Below, piece after piece: positions 10,074 to 17,792 of a DNA stretch of 64,000 nt; the stretch's first letter is position 1, and each line of letters begins with the position of its first letter. Under the pieces are notes generated by a model. That model ran no database searches and was not told the DNA's origin. It was given only the letters and a program-made list of their open reading frames with translations. A program made the translations under genes and the position numbers. Source of the stretch: Rhodococcus sp. 14-2470-1b (GTDB lineage Bacteria; Actinomycetota; Actinomycetes; Mycobacteriales; Mycobacteriaceae); contig NZ_NPFY01000004.1 of NCBI RefSeq assembly GCF_002259415.1, forward strand, positions 1 to 64,000, read 5' to 3'.

Positions 10074-10735
10074 GCCCGAGCACCACCCTTCAATGCAGAC
10101 TTGACGATCACGACATTGCCGCGACGGCCCGGGATTGCTCCCTTGATCAAGAGCAGACCGTTCTCGCTGTCCACCTTGTGGACCGAGAGGTTCTGCGTGG
10201 TAACGCGGTCGCCACCCATGCGGCCGGACATACGCATTCCCTTGAAGACGCGACCGGGAGTGGCGCAACCGCCGATGGATCCCGGACGACGGTGCACGGC
10301 CTGGGCGCCGTGGCTTGCGCCCTGGCCCTTGAATCCGTGGCGCTTCATGGTGCCGGCGAAGCCCTTGCCCTTGCTGGTGCCGGTGACGTCGACGAAAGCG
10401 CCGTCCTCGAACACTGCAGCGGTGAGCTCCTGGCCGACCTCGAACTGCGAGGCGTCGGCGACGCGGATCTCCACGACATGGCGGCGAGGCGTGACGCCTG
10501 CCTTCTCGAACTGGCCGGTGGTCGGCTTGTTCACCTTGCGGGGATCGATCGCGCCGAAGGCGACCTGGACGGCGCTGTAGCCGTCGCGCTCCTGCGTGCG
10601 GATCTGGGTGACCACGTTGGGTCCGGCCTTGATCACGGTCACGGGAACGACGCGGTTGTTCTCGTCGAAGACCTGAGTCATTCCGAGCTTGGTGCCCAGA
10701 ATGCCTGTGGCAGGCCGATTCTTGTTATCAGTCAT
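10070..10735 (-). CDS. rplC: 50S ribosomal protein L3
   Basis: L3 (about 221 residues) binds the 3' end of 23S rRNA early in assembly. I choose ATG 10735 ([19 protein letters not shown]) because GGAGA lies at good spacing upstream. A GTG at 10753 that overlaps the rpsJ stop as GTGA would add six residues (MSAETT) and cannot be excluded. Typical blocks are the [19 protein letters not shown] loop and [20 protein letters not shown]. The protein is full length. Confidence 0.95.
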   Translation of the reverse strand: MTDNKNRPATGILGTKLGMTQVFDENNRVVPVTVIKAGPNVVTQIRTQERDGYSAVQVAFGAIDPRKVNKPTTGQFEKAGVTPRRHVVEIRVADASQFEVGQELTAAVFEDGAFVDVTGTSKGKGFAGTMKRHGFKGQGASHGAQAVHRRPGSIGGCATPGRVFKGMRMSGRMGGDRVTTQNLSVHKVDSENGLLLIKGAIPGRRGNVVIVKSALKGGARA

Positions 10736-10749
10736 CGTTGTCTCCGCGC

Positions 10750-11055
10750 TCACTGGATGTTGACGTCGACACTGGCAGGCAGATCGATGCGCATGAGCGC
10801 GTCGACCGTCTTCGGCGTCGGGTCGAGGATGTCAATGAGCCGCTTGTGAGTACGCATCTCGAAGTGTTCGCGCGAATCCTTGTACTTATGGGGCGAACGG
10901 ATGACGCAGTACACGTTCTTTTCGGTCGGCAACGGCACCGGTCCGACGACGCGGGCACCCGTACGGGTGACCGTCTCGACGATCTTGCGCGCTGACGCGT
11001 CGATCGCCTCGTGGTCGTAGGCCTTGAGCCTGATGCGGATCTTTTGTCCCGCCAC
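10750..11055 (-). CDS. rpsJ: 30S ribosomal protein S10
   Basis: S10 (101 residues) is both a small-subunit protein and, as NusE, part of antitermination complexes. The sequence [20 protein letters not shown] through [10 protein letters not shown] is close to what I recall of mycobacterial S10. It starts at GTG 11055 with AAGGA nine bases upstream. It is the first gene of the S10 operon, so the 482-bp region upstream should hold the operon promoter and leader. Confidence 0.98.
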   Translation of the reverse strand: MAGQKIRIRLKAYDHEAIDASARKIVETVTRTGARVVGPVPLPTEKNVYCVIRSPHKYKDSREHFEMRTHKRLIDILDPTPKTVDALMRIDLPASVDVNIQ

Positions 11056-11173
11056 GCTTAGTGTCCTTTTCTTGCCGCTTGTCGTGAAGCCGGCCTCATG
11101 GCCTGCTCCACCTCGTCTGCACAGTCCCCGAGCCGCTCGGCGAAAACCGAGGAGACTCGAACTGCCCTCGTGC

Positions 11174-11239
11174 TCACACGACGAACCGAACGTTGGCGAT
11201 CAGGAAAGACCCGATCCGTTGCCGCTGTTCATCTGTCAT
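11174..11239 (-). CDS. Possible 21-residue leader peptide of the S10 operon
   Basis: On the rpsJ strand, an ATG at 11239 preceded by GGAG with a 4-nt gap opens a frame of 21 codons ([21 protein letters not shown]) ending at TGA 11174-11176, 118 nt before rpsJ. Its size, ribosome binding site and place suggest a leader peptide or upstream ORF. No homology is claimed; it could be chance. Confidence 0.3.
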   Translation of the reverse strand: MTDEQRQRIGSFLIANVRFVV

Positions 11240-11513
11240 GGTTCTCCGGTCCACGCGGTCGGGCGTGTCGTATTTCTACTGACACTTCTTTCCGCTTGCT
11301 CTTCTTCGATGACCGGGTGCGCGAGGCGTCCTTCATCTCCGAGCCGGCAAACCGAACGCACTCACGTGGAGTGCTGGTCCTGTTCTGCTCTTACCTGGCG
11401 AAGGCCGCACGAAAGCGCGTCCCGTGTCCAGGCAACCCGACCAGTATGCCGTAGACCGCGCCGGAGCACAAATCCCTCTCGATGCGGATTCGTCGCACGC
11501 GGAACCCGCGAAC

Positions 11514-11531
11514 CTTACTCGGCAGTAAGAT
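11514..11531 (+). promoter_or_regulatory. Operator-like palindrome over a leaderless promoter
   Basis: CTTACT (11514-11519) and AGTAAG (11524-11529) form a perfect 6-bp inverted repeat with a 4-bp spacer, a TetR-type operator shape. It overlaps TAAGAT (11526-11531), which fits the actinobacterial -10 pattern TAnnnT and ends 6 nt before the ATG at 11538. No Shine-Dalgarno sequence is present, so the mRNA probably starts at or next to the ATG. Confidence 0.55.
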
Positions 11532-11537
11532 ACGCGC

Positions 11538-12023
11538 ATGACCGCCACCAGTACTACCTACGGCCTGTGGAAGAAGCTTCCCGACAATGTCGTCGGGCAG
11601 ACGATCTTCTCCATCGGAATGTGTCTCAGGGTCCCGTACTTCGGATCCGTCCTCCCCCGCGTGAAGTCCCTCGAGCCAGGTCGCTGCGAGGTGACGGCCC
11701 CGAAGTGGTGGGGAATCAGGAACCACTTGGGAACATTTCACGCGATCGCCGCGTGCAATCTCGCCGAGGTGGCCATGGGCATGCTCGCCGAAGCGACGGT
11801 GCCACCGACTCATCGCTGGATCCCGAAGGAGATGACGGTGCGCTATCTGACCAAGGCCACCACATCACTGACCGCGGTAGCCCTGCTCGATCCGCCCGAG
11901 TGGGCGACCGTCACGGAAGGCTCGGACATCGTCGTCCCGGTGTCGATTCGCGACAGCGCTGGTGTCGAGGTCGTCCATGCGGACATCACCATCTGGATCT
12001 CCGTCGCGAGCAGAAAGCGGTGA
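11538..12023 (+). CDS. Hotdog-fold protein (DUF4442, PaaI-like)
   Basis: This 161-residue protein has the hotdog thioesterase-like pattern of DUF4442: GRCEVTAPKWWGIRNHLGTF, then HAIAACNLAEVAMGMLAE on the long helix and HRWIPKEMTVRYLTKA on the following strands. Such proteins usually bind or hydrolyse acyl-CoA or acyl-carrier thioesters, but this subfamily has no settled substrate. The ATG lacks a ribosome binding site and follows a -10 element directly, suggesting a leaderless, possibly repressor-controlled transcript. The dehydrogenase gene follows after 10 nt. Confidence 0.75.
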   Translation: MTATSTTYGLWKKLPDNVVGQTIFSIGMCLRVPYFGSVLPRVKSLEPGRCEVTAPKWWGIRNHLGTFHAIAACNLAEVAMGMLAEATVPPTHRWIPKEMTVRYLTKATTSLTAVALLDPPEWATVTEGSDIVVPVSIRDSAGVEVVHADITIWISVASRKR

Positions 12024-12033
12024 TACTCGACGA

Positions 12034-12930
12034 ATGAAGTCGTATGACGCCGTCGTGGTCGGCGGCCGTGGAGCCGTCGGCACCCTTCTCACCGGGCTCC
12101 TCGTCTCCGACGGCCTGTCCGTCGTCACCGTTGATGTCGACGCGTCCGACGATCCACAGCACGACTGTGACCATGTGCAGGGAAACATCGTCGATCCGGA
12201 CGACGATCTCCGCGAATTGTTGGCGTCGACGACCGTCATCGTATTGGCGGTCCCGGAATCGGTAGCTCTGGCCGCTCAGGTTCCGAATTCCAGCCGGGAC
12301 GTTCTGCTGGTCGAAACGTTGTCGGTGAAATCCCGATTCGCCTCCTCGGTCGAGGCTCGCTCGACGCAGGCCTCCGTGCTCGGCATCAATCCGATGTTCG
12401 CTCCGTCCCTCGGGATGGAGGGACGCCCCGTCGCGGCGGTCGTCCACCGAGACGGCACACGCGTCGGCGAATTCCTTGCTCGTCTCGAAACGTGGGGCGC
12501 ACTGATCGTGCGAGTGAACGCCGACGAGCACGATCGGGTGGCGGCTGCAACCCAAGCTCTGACCCATGCTGCTGTTCTGGCGTTCGGAACTGCTCTCGCC
12601 TCGCTCGACGTCGACCCGGCGCTCGTGCACGCCGTCGCGCCTCCCCCGGCTCGTACCGCGTTGGCATTGCTGGCGCGAGTGACGGGCGGCGAGCCGGAGG
12701 TCTACTGGGATGTGCAATCCGGAAACCCTCACGCGATGAGCGCGCGGTCCGCGTTGGCGTCGGCGATGTCCGAGTTGACTACGGTCGTCGAGGACGGCGG
12801 AGCGCGGGATTTCGAGAAGTACCTCGACCGCGCCGGGTCGGCCCTCCCCGATCCCGCCGGATACGCGGCTCTCTGCGCTCGACTCTTCGGTATCGTGCGA
12901 GAACAAGGACGTGAGGAGAACCGGTCATGA
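12034..12930 (+). CDS. TyrA/PapC-like (aminodeoxy)prephenate dehydrogenase
   Basis: This 298-residue protein aligns with the dehydrogenase part of the E. coli TyrA T-protein. It has a Rossmann motif VVVGGRGAVG (residues 7-16), the GINPMFAP block (117-124) and the EHDRV...QALTHAAVLAFG helix. In prephenate dehydrogenases the block reads HPMFGP and the His is catalytic; here that position is Asn119. PapC-type enzymes act on 4-amino-4-deoxyprephenate, on the way to p-aminophenylalanine. The stop overlaps the AurF-like gene as ATGA, so the two are probably coupled and serve one pathway. The start is the ATG at 12034; no clear ribosome binding site is seen, and coupling to the gene ahead is likely. 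Confidence 0.7.
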   Translation: MKSYDAVVVGGRGAVGTLLTGLLVSDGLSVVTVDVDASDDPQHDCDHVQGNIVDPDDDLRELLASTTVIVLAVPESVALAAQVPNSSRDVLLVETLSVKSRFASSVEARSTQASVLGINPMFAPSLGMEGRPVAAVVHRDGTRVGEFLARLETWGALIVRVNADEHDRVAAATQALTHAAVLAFGTALASLDVDPALVHAVAPPPARTALALLARVTGGEPEVYWDVQSGNPHAMSARSALASAMSELTTVVEDGGARDFEKYLDRAGSALPDPAGYAALCARLFGIVREQGREENRS

Positions 12931-13880
12931 TCGACAATCCATCACTGCCCGAGTACGACCCGGACGATCCAGTGGAGAGCGCGATCGTGTCGAGGCTGGC
13001 CGGCAACTGGGCCAATCGGGCCACGGTCAAGAAGCCCGAACCCGAACTGGACGACCTGTTCGATCATGCCAAGCACGATTTCCCGGAAGCCCTGATCCCG
13101 TTCGCGGAACACGACGTGTACCTCTCACTGCCGGAGGAGAAGAGGGAACGGATCCGGGCCTGGGGTTGGGTCGCGTTCAACAAGAACGTCATGGACGTGG
13201 AGCAGCATGTAGTCAATCCGGGTTTCTCACTCCTCGCTCAGGACGCGTTCGGCACCGGAATGGGTGACGTCCTGGCGATCGCCGTCACCCAGGCGATGGT
13301 CGACGAGCAGTACCACACCCTCATGCACCTGAACGCGAGCGCACTCACCCGTCGTCAGCGCGGTTGGGCGATGCCCGAGCGACAGCTCCCGTTCAGCGCA
13401 ACAGTCCGTGCCCAACGCGCCGCGCAGCTCGGTGCCGCGGACTCCGGAGATGCTGCGTTGAGCGCGCTTGCGTACACGACCGTCGCGGAGATCTCGATCA
13501 CCTCCTACCTGGACTTGATCGAGGACGACGACGTCGTTCAACCGGTGAATCGCGCGACGGTGAAGCTCCACAACCGCGACGAGTACTGCCATGCCTCGAT
13601 CGCCGACGAGATGGCAAAGATCGTCTTCGGCACACTGGACGACCGTGATCGCAGACTGTTCCTCGACGGCCTCGCCCAGGGCATGAAGGCGTTCTCGAGC
13701 ACGGACTTCTCGACGTGGGAAGCAATTCTCGGTGCCGAGAAAGTCGACGGATTCGAGGCGATGCTTCGCGACATCGTCGACGACGGGAGCCGGGAGCACC
13801 TCGTCCAGGACTACAGCGGCATTCGATCTCTGTGCCGCGAACTGGACGTCGAGGACGAAATTGGAATCGAGTGGTCGTGA
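12927..13880 (+). CDS. AurF-family diiron N-oxygenase
   Basis: This 317-residue protein belongs to the AurF/CmlI family of nonhaem diiron enzymes that oxidise aryl-amines to hydroxylamines or nitro groups. All seven expected iron ligands can be placed: E92, E127 and H130 (in DEQYH), E188 (in TVAEIS), H215, E219 and H222 (LHNRDEYCH). Their spacing matches AurF closely (35 residues between the first two Glu). The enzyme therefore looks active. It overlaps the TyrA/PapC-like gene, which could supply a p-aminophenyl substrate. A GAGGAG lies nine bases before the ATG. The actual substrate is unknown. Confidence 0.82.
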   Translation: MIDNPSLPEYDPDDPVESAIVSRLAGNWANRATVKKPEPELDDLFDHAKHDFPEALIPFAEHDVYLSLPEEKRERIRAWGWVAFNKNVMDVEQHVVNPGFSLLAQDAFGTGMGDVLAIAVTQAMVDEQYHTLMHLNASALTRRQRGWAMPERQLPFSATVRAQRAAQLGAADSGDAALSALAYTTVAEISITSYLDLIEDDDVVQPVNRATVKLHNRDEYCHASIADEMAKIVFGTLDDRDRRLFLDGLAQGMKAFSSTDFSTWEAILGAEKVDGFEAMLRDIVDDGSREHLVQDYSGIRSLCRELDVEDEIGIEWS

Positions 13881-13967
13881 GCGATGTGAAATCGCCGTCT
13901 TTCCCGGCAGGTAACATTTCCGTCCGGTGCCTGGATTGAACTGACGGGTACGCGCTCACCGAATCCC

Positions 13968-13980
13968 TTCTTCAGAAGAA
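13968..13980. promoter_or_regulatory. Palindrome upstream of the ABC exporter genes
   Basis: TTCTTC-A-GAAGAA is a perfect 6-bp inverted repeat around one base, 32 nt ahead of the exporter ATP-binding gene in the 132-bp gap after the AurF-like gene. A possible -10 hexamer TAACAT lies at 13912-13917. It may be a repressor site for the exporter; this is a reading by eye only. Confidence 0.35.
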
Positions 13981-14012
13981 CCCGACTGCACCACCGACCG
14001 CACGGAGTATCG

Positions 14013-14984
14013 ATGCCCTTTCCCGAGGACGTAGCTGTACTAGTCGAAGACGTCCACAAATCTTTCGACGACGTGCACGCCCTCCGAGGCATCAGCTTCT
14101 CGGCTCCCAAGGGGACGGTTCTCGGAATACTGGGCCCCAACGGCGCTGGTAAGACGACCACGGTGAAAGTACTGGCGACACTGATCAAACCGGACACCGG
14201 CAGGGCACTCGTCGCGGGCCACGATGTCGTCACCGATGCACCTGCAGTTCGCAGATCCATCATGATGACCGGCCAGTACGCCGCCCTCGACGACACTCTG
14301 TCCGGACGGGAGAACATCGAACTGTTCGGTCGTTTGATGGGCCTGGACAAGAAGGCCTCCAAGGCCCGCGCTCACGCGTTGCTCGAGGAATTCGACCTGG
14401 CGGACACCGGCAAGCGGCCGGTGCGCGGGTACTCCGGTGGAATGCGCCGCCGCATCGACATCGCGTGTGGCCTGGTCGTCCGTCCGGAGGTCGTGTTCCT
14501 CGACGAGCCGACGACGGGTCTGGATCCCCGCAGCCGTCAAGGCGTCTGGTCGCTGGTCGAGGCACTCAAGGCGCAGGGAATCACGGTGCTGCTCACCACG
14601 CAGTACCTCGAGGAAGCCGATGTCCTCAGCGACAACATCATCGTCATCGACAAGGGGACTGTGATCGCGGAAGGAACGTCGGATCAGCTCAAAGCGATGA
14701 CAGGCGGCAACTTCTGTGAAGTGGTCCCGGTCGATCCGAACCGCTTGACGGAGGTAGTGGGAATCCTCGGCGAGTTGGTACCCGGAGTTGTGGCACGCGA
14801 ACTCGCGCCCGGCGCAGACCGCGTCTCCATCCCCGCTCCGGACGGTGCTGCCACGTTGTCCGAGGTTCTGCGTCGAATCGATCATGCAGGCATTCCACTG
14901 GCGGATATTGCACTGCGCAGGCCGTCCCTGGACGATGTGTTCCTTTCCCTGACCGGTCACTCCAACACCGCTGCCACGAAGTGA
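14013..14984 (+). CDS. DrrA-type ABC exporter ATP-binding protein
   Basis: This 323-residue protein matches the daunorubicin-resistance (DrrA) ATPase family. It has Walker A GPNGAGKT (41-48), the signature YSGGMRRR (near 139) and Walker B VVFLDEPTTG (near 160-168). The C-terminal extension ends with the family's LRRPSLDDVFLSLTGH motif. DrrA-type exporters move drugs, lipids or siderophores, often products of nearby biosynthetic genes. Here it heads a three-gene exporter operon with two permeases, beside an NRPS locus. GGAG lies 6 nt before the ATG. Confidence 0.9.
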   Translation: MPFPEDVAVLVEDVHKSFDDVHALRGISFSAPKGTVLGILGPNGAGKTTTVKVLATLIKPDTGRALVAGHDVVTDAPAVRRSIMMTGQYAALDDTLSGRENIELFGRLMGLDKKASKARAHALLEEFDLADTGKRPVRGYSGGMRRRIDIACGLVVRPEVVFLDEPTTGLDPRSRQGVWSLVEALKAQGITVLLTTQYLEEADVLSDNIIVIDKGTVIAEGTSDQLKAMTGGNFCEVVPVDPNRLTEVVGILGELVPGVVARELAPGADRVSIPAPDGAATLSEVLRRIDHAGIPLADIALRRPSLDDVFLSLTGHSNTAATK

Positions 14985-15832
14985 CGACGACATCTCGGGA
15001 CTCGACGGTGGCTGCTGCGCCGAATCCGACGTCGGCGACACCGCCTGGCCGCTCCCGTACCAAGTCTCGCTTCGAGCCCTCGGGCTTCGTGCAATGGAAA
15101 GTCCTCACTGCACGCACCGTCCGAACCATGGTCCGCAAAGGTGAGCTGTTCATTGCGGTTCTCGCACCGCTGATCTTCACGCTGGGTTTCTTCCTGCCGC
15201 TGAAGTTCGTCATGCAGTTCCAGGGGATCGACTACGCGCAGTTCCTCATGCCGATCATCGTTCTGCAGGCAATGGCGTTCACCGCGATTTCCTCGGCGCA
15301 GCGAGCTTCGACGGAATCCCTGACCGGTCTGTCCACGCGCTTGAAAACCATGCCGGTCGCGATCGGCGCGCCTCTCATGGCCCGAATGACCAGTGCGTTC
15401 CTCAGGTCGACGGTGACTTTGACCGCCGCTCTGATCTACGGGCACGTCATCGGGTTCCGATTCAGCGCGGGGTTCGACCAGGCAGTCATGTTCGGCGCCA
15501 TGGCCCTGGCGATCAGTACTGTTCTGTCCTTCGGCGCCGACGCAATCGGAACGCTCTCGAAGAGCCCTGAGGCCACCAGCCAGGCGCTGACGTTGCCGCA
15601 GTTGATCCTGGGGATGGCGTCGACAGGGTTCGTTCCGGAGTCCGGCTTTCCCGAGTGGATTCGCCCGTTCGTGCGTAATCAGCCGATCTCACAGTTCGCG
15701 GCCGCGATGAGAGACATGGCCGACGGGACAGTTCAGCTGTCGGTCGTGCTCCCCGCCGTTCTCTGGATCGTCGGCCTTACCCTTGTGCTCGTTCCACTTG
15801 CCCTGTGGGCGAGCCTGCGACGGAGAGACTGA
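14981..15832 (+). CDS. DrrB-type ABC exporter permease (first)
   Basis: An ABC-2 type permease of 283 residues. It begins at a GTG that overlaps the ATPase stop as GTGA. After a Thr/Pro-rich cytoplasmic N-terminus of about 45 residues come roughly six membrane segments (for example IAVLAPLIFTLGFFLPLKFV and VLPAVLWIVGLTLVLVPLAL). The loop GFVPESGFPEWIRPFVRNQP is the usual ABC-2 signature region. It should form the membrane channel with the second permease. Confidence 0.87.
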   Translation: MTTTSRDSTVAAAPNPTSATPPGRSRTKSRFEPSGFVQWKVLTARTVRTMVRKGELFIAVLAPLIFTLGFFLPLKFVMQFQGIDYAQFLMPIIVLQAMAFTAISSAQRASTESLTGLSTRLKTMPVAIGAPLMARMTSAFLRSTVTLTAALIYGHVIGFRFSAGFDQAVMFGAMALAISTVLSFGADAIGTLSKSPEATSQALTLPQLILGMASTGFVPESGFPEWIRPFVRNQPISQFAAAMRDMADGTVQLSVVLPAVLWIVGLTLVLVPLALWASLRRRD

Positions 15833-15834
15833 CC

Positions 15835-16683
15835 ATGACCGACATTCAGCCGCGCGCCGCTACTCGTGAGACGTTCGGATTTCCAGAACCCACGACCCTG
15901 CTGCCGGAGTCGTCGGCTCGTGCTCTGCTCGTCCACAGCACGATTCAGTGCAATCGCCTGCTCAAACGTTGGTCGAGAGACCCTACGACGATGATTCAGG
16001 CCATGCTCTACCCGGCATTGATGCTCCTCATGTTCCGAGTAGTGCTCGGGGACTCGATTTCGATGGCCACCGGCCAGCCTGCGGTGTACGGCCAGGTGCC
16101 TCTCATCGTGCTCATCGGCGCAATGTTCGGTTCCATCGTCAGTGCAGTGGGCCTCAAACAGGAACGTATGAACGGGTTGTTGCCACGTTTCTGGACCCTG
16201 CCCACCCACCGTGCAGCCGGACTGGTGGGTCGAATGATGGCCGAGGCCGTGCGCGTGTTCGTGACCACGCTGGTGATCATCGCCATGGGGTTCGCACTCG
16301 GATTCCGGCTCAACCAGGGATTGCTGGCCGGGCTGGGCCTCGTGCTGCTCCCCATTGCGTTCGGCATCGGCTTCGCAGTTCTGGTGACGTTTCTGGCGAC
16401 CGTGTCACGCGACGCGCCGCTGGTCGAGTTGGTCTCGATTCTGTGTACGTTGCTGCTCTTCTTCAACTCCGGGTTCGTGCCGGTAGCGGCGTACCCGACT
16501 TGGCTGCAGCCAGTGGTTGCAGCGCAGCCCATGTCGTGTGCGGTGGACGCGATGCGTGCTTTCGCTCTGGGCGGACCGACGTTGACGCCGGTCCTGCAGA
16601 CTCTCGCGTGGTCCTTCGGTTTGGTGATCGTGTTCCTCTACCCCGCCATCCGCGGTTATCGGCAGGCATCGAGTTCCGCCTGA
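15835..16683 (+). CDS. DrrB-type ABC exporter permease (second)
   Basis: This second ABC-2 permease has 282 residues. I start it at ATG 15835, two bases after the previous stop, with GGAGAG eight bases upstream; a GTG at 15805 is in frame but overlaps. About six membrane segments are seen, and NSGFVPVAAYPTWLQPVVAAQP is the ABC-2 signature loop. It has the same topology as the first permease, so the transporter is probably a heterodimer of permeases with a DrrA dimer. Confidence 0.86.
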   Translation: MTDIQPRAATRETFGFPEPTTLLPESSARALLVHSTIQCNRLLKRWSRDPTTMIQAMLYPALMLLMFRVVLGDSISMATGQPAVYGQVPLIVLIGAMFGSIVSAVGLKQERMNGLLPRFWTLPTHRAAGLVGRMMAEAVRVFVTTLVIIAMGFALGFRLNQGLLAGLGLVLLPIAFGIGFAVLVTFLATVSRDAPLVELVSILCTLLLFFNSGFVPVAAYPTWLQPVVAAQPMSCAVDAMRAFALGGPTLTPVLQTLAWSFGLVIVFLYPAIRGYRQASSSA

Positions 16684-16695
16684 CCAGTTTTCTTT

Positions 16696-16701
16696 TATGC
16701 T
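16696..16701 (+). promoter_or_regulatory. -10 element of a leaderless promoter
   Basis: TATGCT fits the actinobacterial -10 pattern and ends exactly 6 nt before the ATG of the glycosyltransferase gene. No Shine-Dalgarno sequence lies between them. This is the same geometry as at the hotdog gene, so a leaderless transcript is likely and the glycosyltransferase has its own promoter despite following the exporter by 24 nt. Confidence 0.5.
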
Positions 16702-16707
16702 GTCGAT

Positions 16708-17604
16708 ATGACAATCGACGCGCACCGAACCGTTCGCCCGACTGTTTCCGTCGTAATTCCGATGAATGGAATTATCAGCCAACTCGACGAACAACTCGAC
16801 GGATTGGCGCAGCAGAATTACTCGGGGGAATTCGAAGTCGTAGTAGCCGACAACGGAGTCGGCGAACGCTTGAGGCGCCACATAGCCGACCATTCGCTCA
16901 ATACTCGAATGAAAATCCAGTACATCGACGCTTCCGCGCAGGCAGGCGTGTCTTTTGCACGAAACTGTGGCGGCGTGCACGCGTCGGGCGAATTTCTGGC
17001 TTTCTGTGACGCAGACGACATAGTTCACGAGACCTGGATCAGCTCACTCGTGGACCTGGCGCAGGACTTCGACGTTGTCGGAACGGCTGTGGAGACCGCT
17101 GGGATCAACACCGCGAAGGCAATGTCCTGGACACCGTCGATGCCCGCCGAACGGCAGGGTAAGACCACGTTTCTCCCTCACGCCATCGGTGCCAGCATGG
17201 GGGCCTGGACGAGCGTGTGGCGTGACCTGGGAGGGATGGACACCTCCTATCACGCCAGCGAGGACGTCGAGTTCTGCTGGCGAGCACAATTGGCCGGGTA
17301 CACCTTCGGATTCCTGCCGATGGCTGAAGTTGCCTACAGACTGCGCGAGGAGTTGCGGCCGTTGCTCCGACAGTCCTACAAGCTGGGGTACGGATTCGCG
17401 AGATTGCAGGGTGAATATCGCGCCCGAGGGTGCCCACCGGTCAGCATCCGACGGGTTGCCTACTGGTGGGCGCTACTGAGCCTGGGGAATCCGCTGGTTC
17501 CCTCATTCGTCACCAAAATTTCACGCGGTCAATGGGCACGAGCAGTAGCGGCGCATGTCGGCGAGGTGCGTGGAGGCTTGAAATATCACACATTCGGCTG
17601 GTAG
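16708..17604 (+). CDS. Family 2 glycosyltransferase
   Basis: A 298-residue GT2-like enzyme. The GT-A fold is visible: VSVVIPMNGI at the start, FEVVVADNG, then the metal-binding DxD-type segment AFCDADD. The segments GGMDTSYHASEDVEFCWRAQ and GYTFGFLP are the usual acceptor-side blocks. No membrane segment is obvious. It may add a sugar to the peptide product or act on the cell envelope; gene order alone cannot decide. The base composition at the 5' end is more AT-rich than its neighbours. Confidence 0.82.
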   Translation: MTIDAHRTVRPTVSVVIPMNGIISQLDEQLDGLAQQNYSGEFEVVVADNGVGERLRRHIADHSLNTRMKIQYIDASAQAGVSFARNCGGVHASGEFLAFCDADDIVHETWISSLVDLAQDFDVVGTAVETAGINTAKAMSWTPSMPAERQGKTTFLPHAIGASMGAWTSVWRDLGGMDTSYHASEDVEFCWRAQLAGYTFGFLPMAEVAYRLREELRPLLRQSYKLGYGFARLQGEYRARGCPPVSIRRVAYWWALLSLGNPLVPSFVTKISRGQWARAVAAHVGEVRGGLKYHTFGW

Positions 17605-17792
17605 CCATTTGCATTTAACCGCATGTCTCGTAATGCTGGGTAGATGTGTCCATGCAGCGGACAGCAATTCTCGTCTACTCCGATGACGGCATCGGACTCG
17701 CTTCCGCTGGAATCGAGATAGTCGAAACCGGCCCAAGAGCAAGCTGCAGTGGACGAACAATCGCGGTGGACGAACGAACAAGGAGCAAGCAG

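Larger units (their letters stand above)
11056..11537. other. 482-bp divergent intergenic region: S10 leader
   Basis: This stretch separates rpsJ (-) from the hotdog gene (+). On the - strand it carries a possible 21-codon leader ORF (11174-11239) and, nearer rpsJ, a short hairpin with arms CTCGG and CCGAG around 11145-11160. On the + strand its last 24 bases hold an inverted repeat and a -10-like hexamer for the hotdog gene. I could not place the rpsJ promoter with confidence. Nothing else here looks coding. Confidence 0.6.

Noticed and set aside
9366-10580. A 404-codon + strand frame across rplW, rplD and rplC
   Set aside because: It lies opposite three certain ribosomal genes and its product has no recognisable domain.
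12034-12930. Plain housekeeping prephenate dehydrogenase (tyrA)
   Set aside because: Not excluded, but the catalytic His position is Asn and the gene overlaps an N-oxygenase gene, so I did not give it the tyrA symbol.
17646-17792. 49-residue N-terminal extension of the lipase from GTG 17646
   Set aside because: It would bury the signal peptide, and the TTG at 17793 has AAGGAG at ideal spacing.
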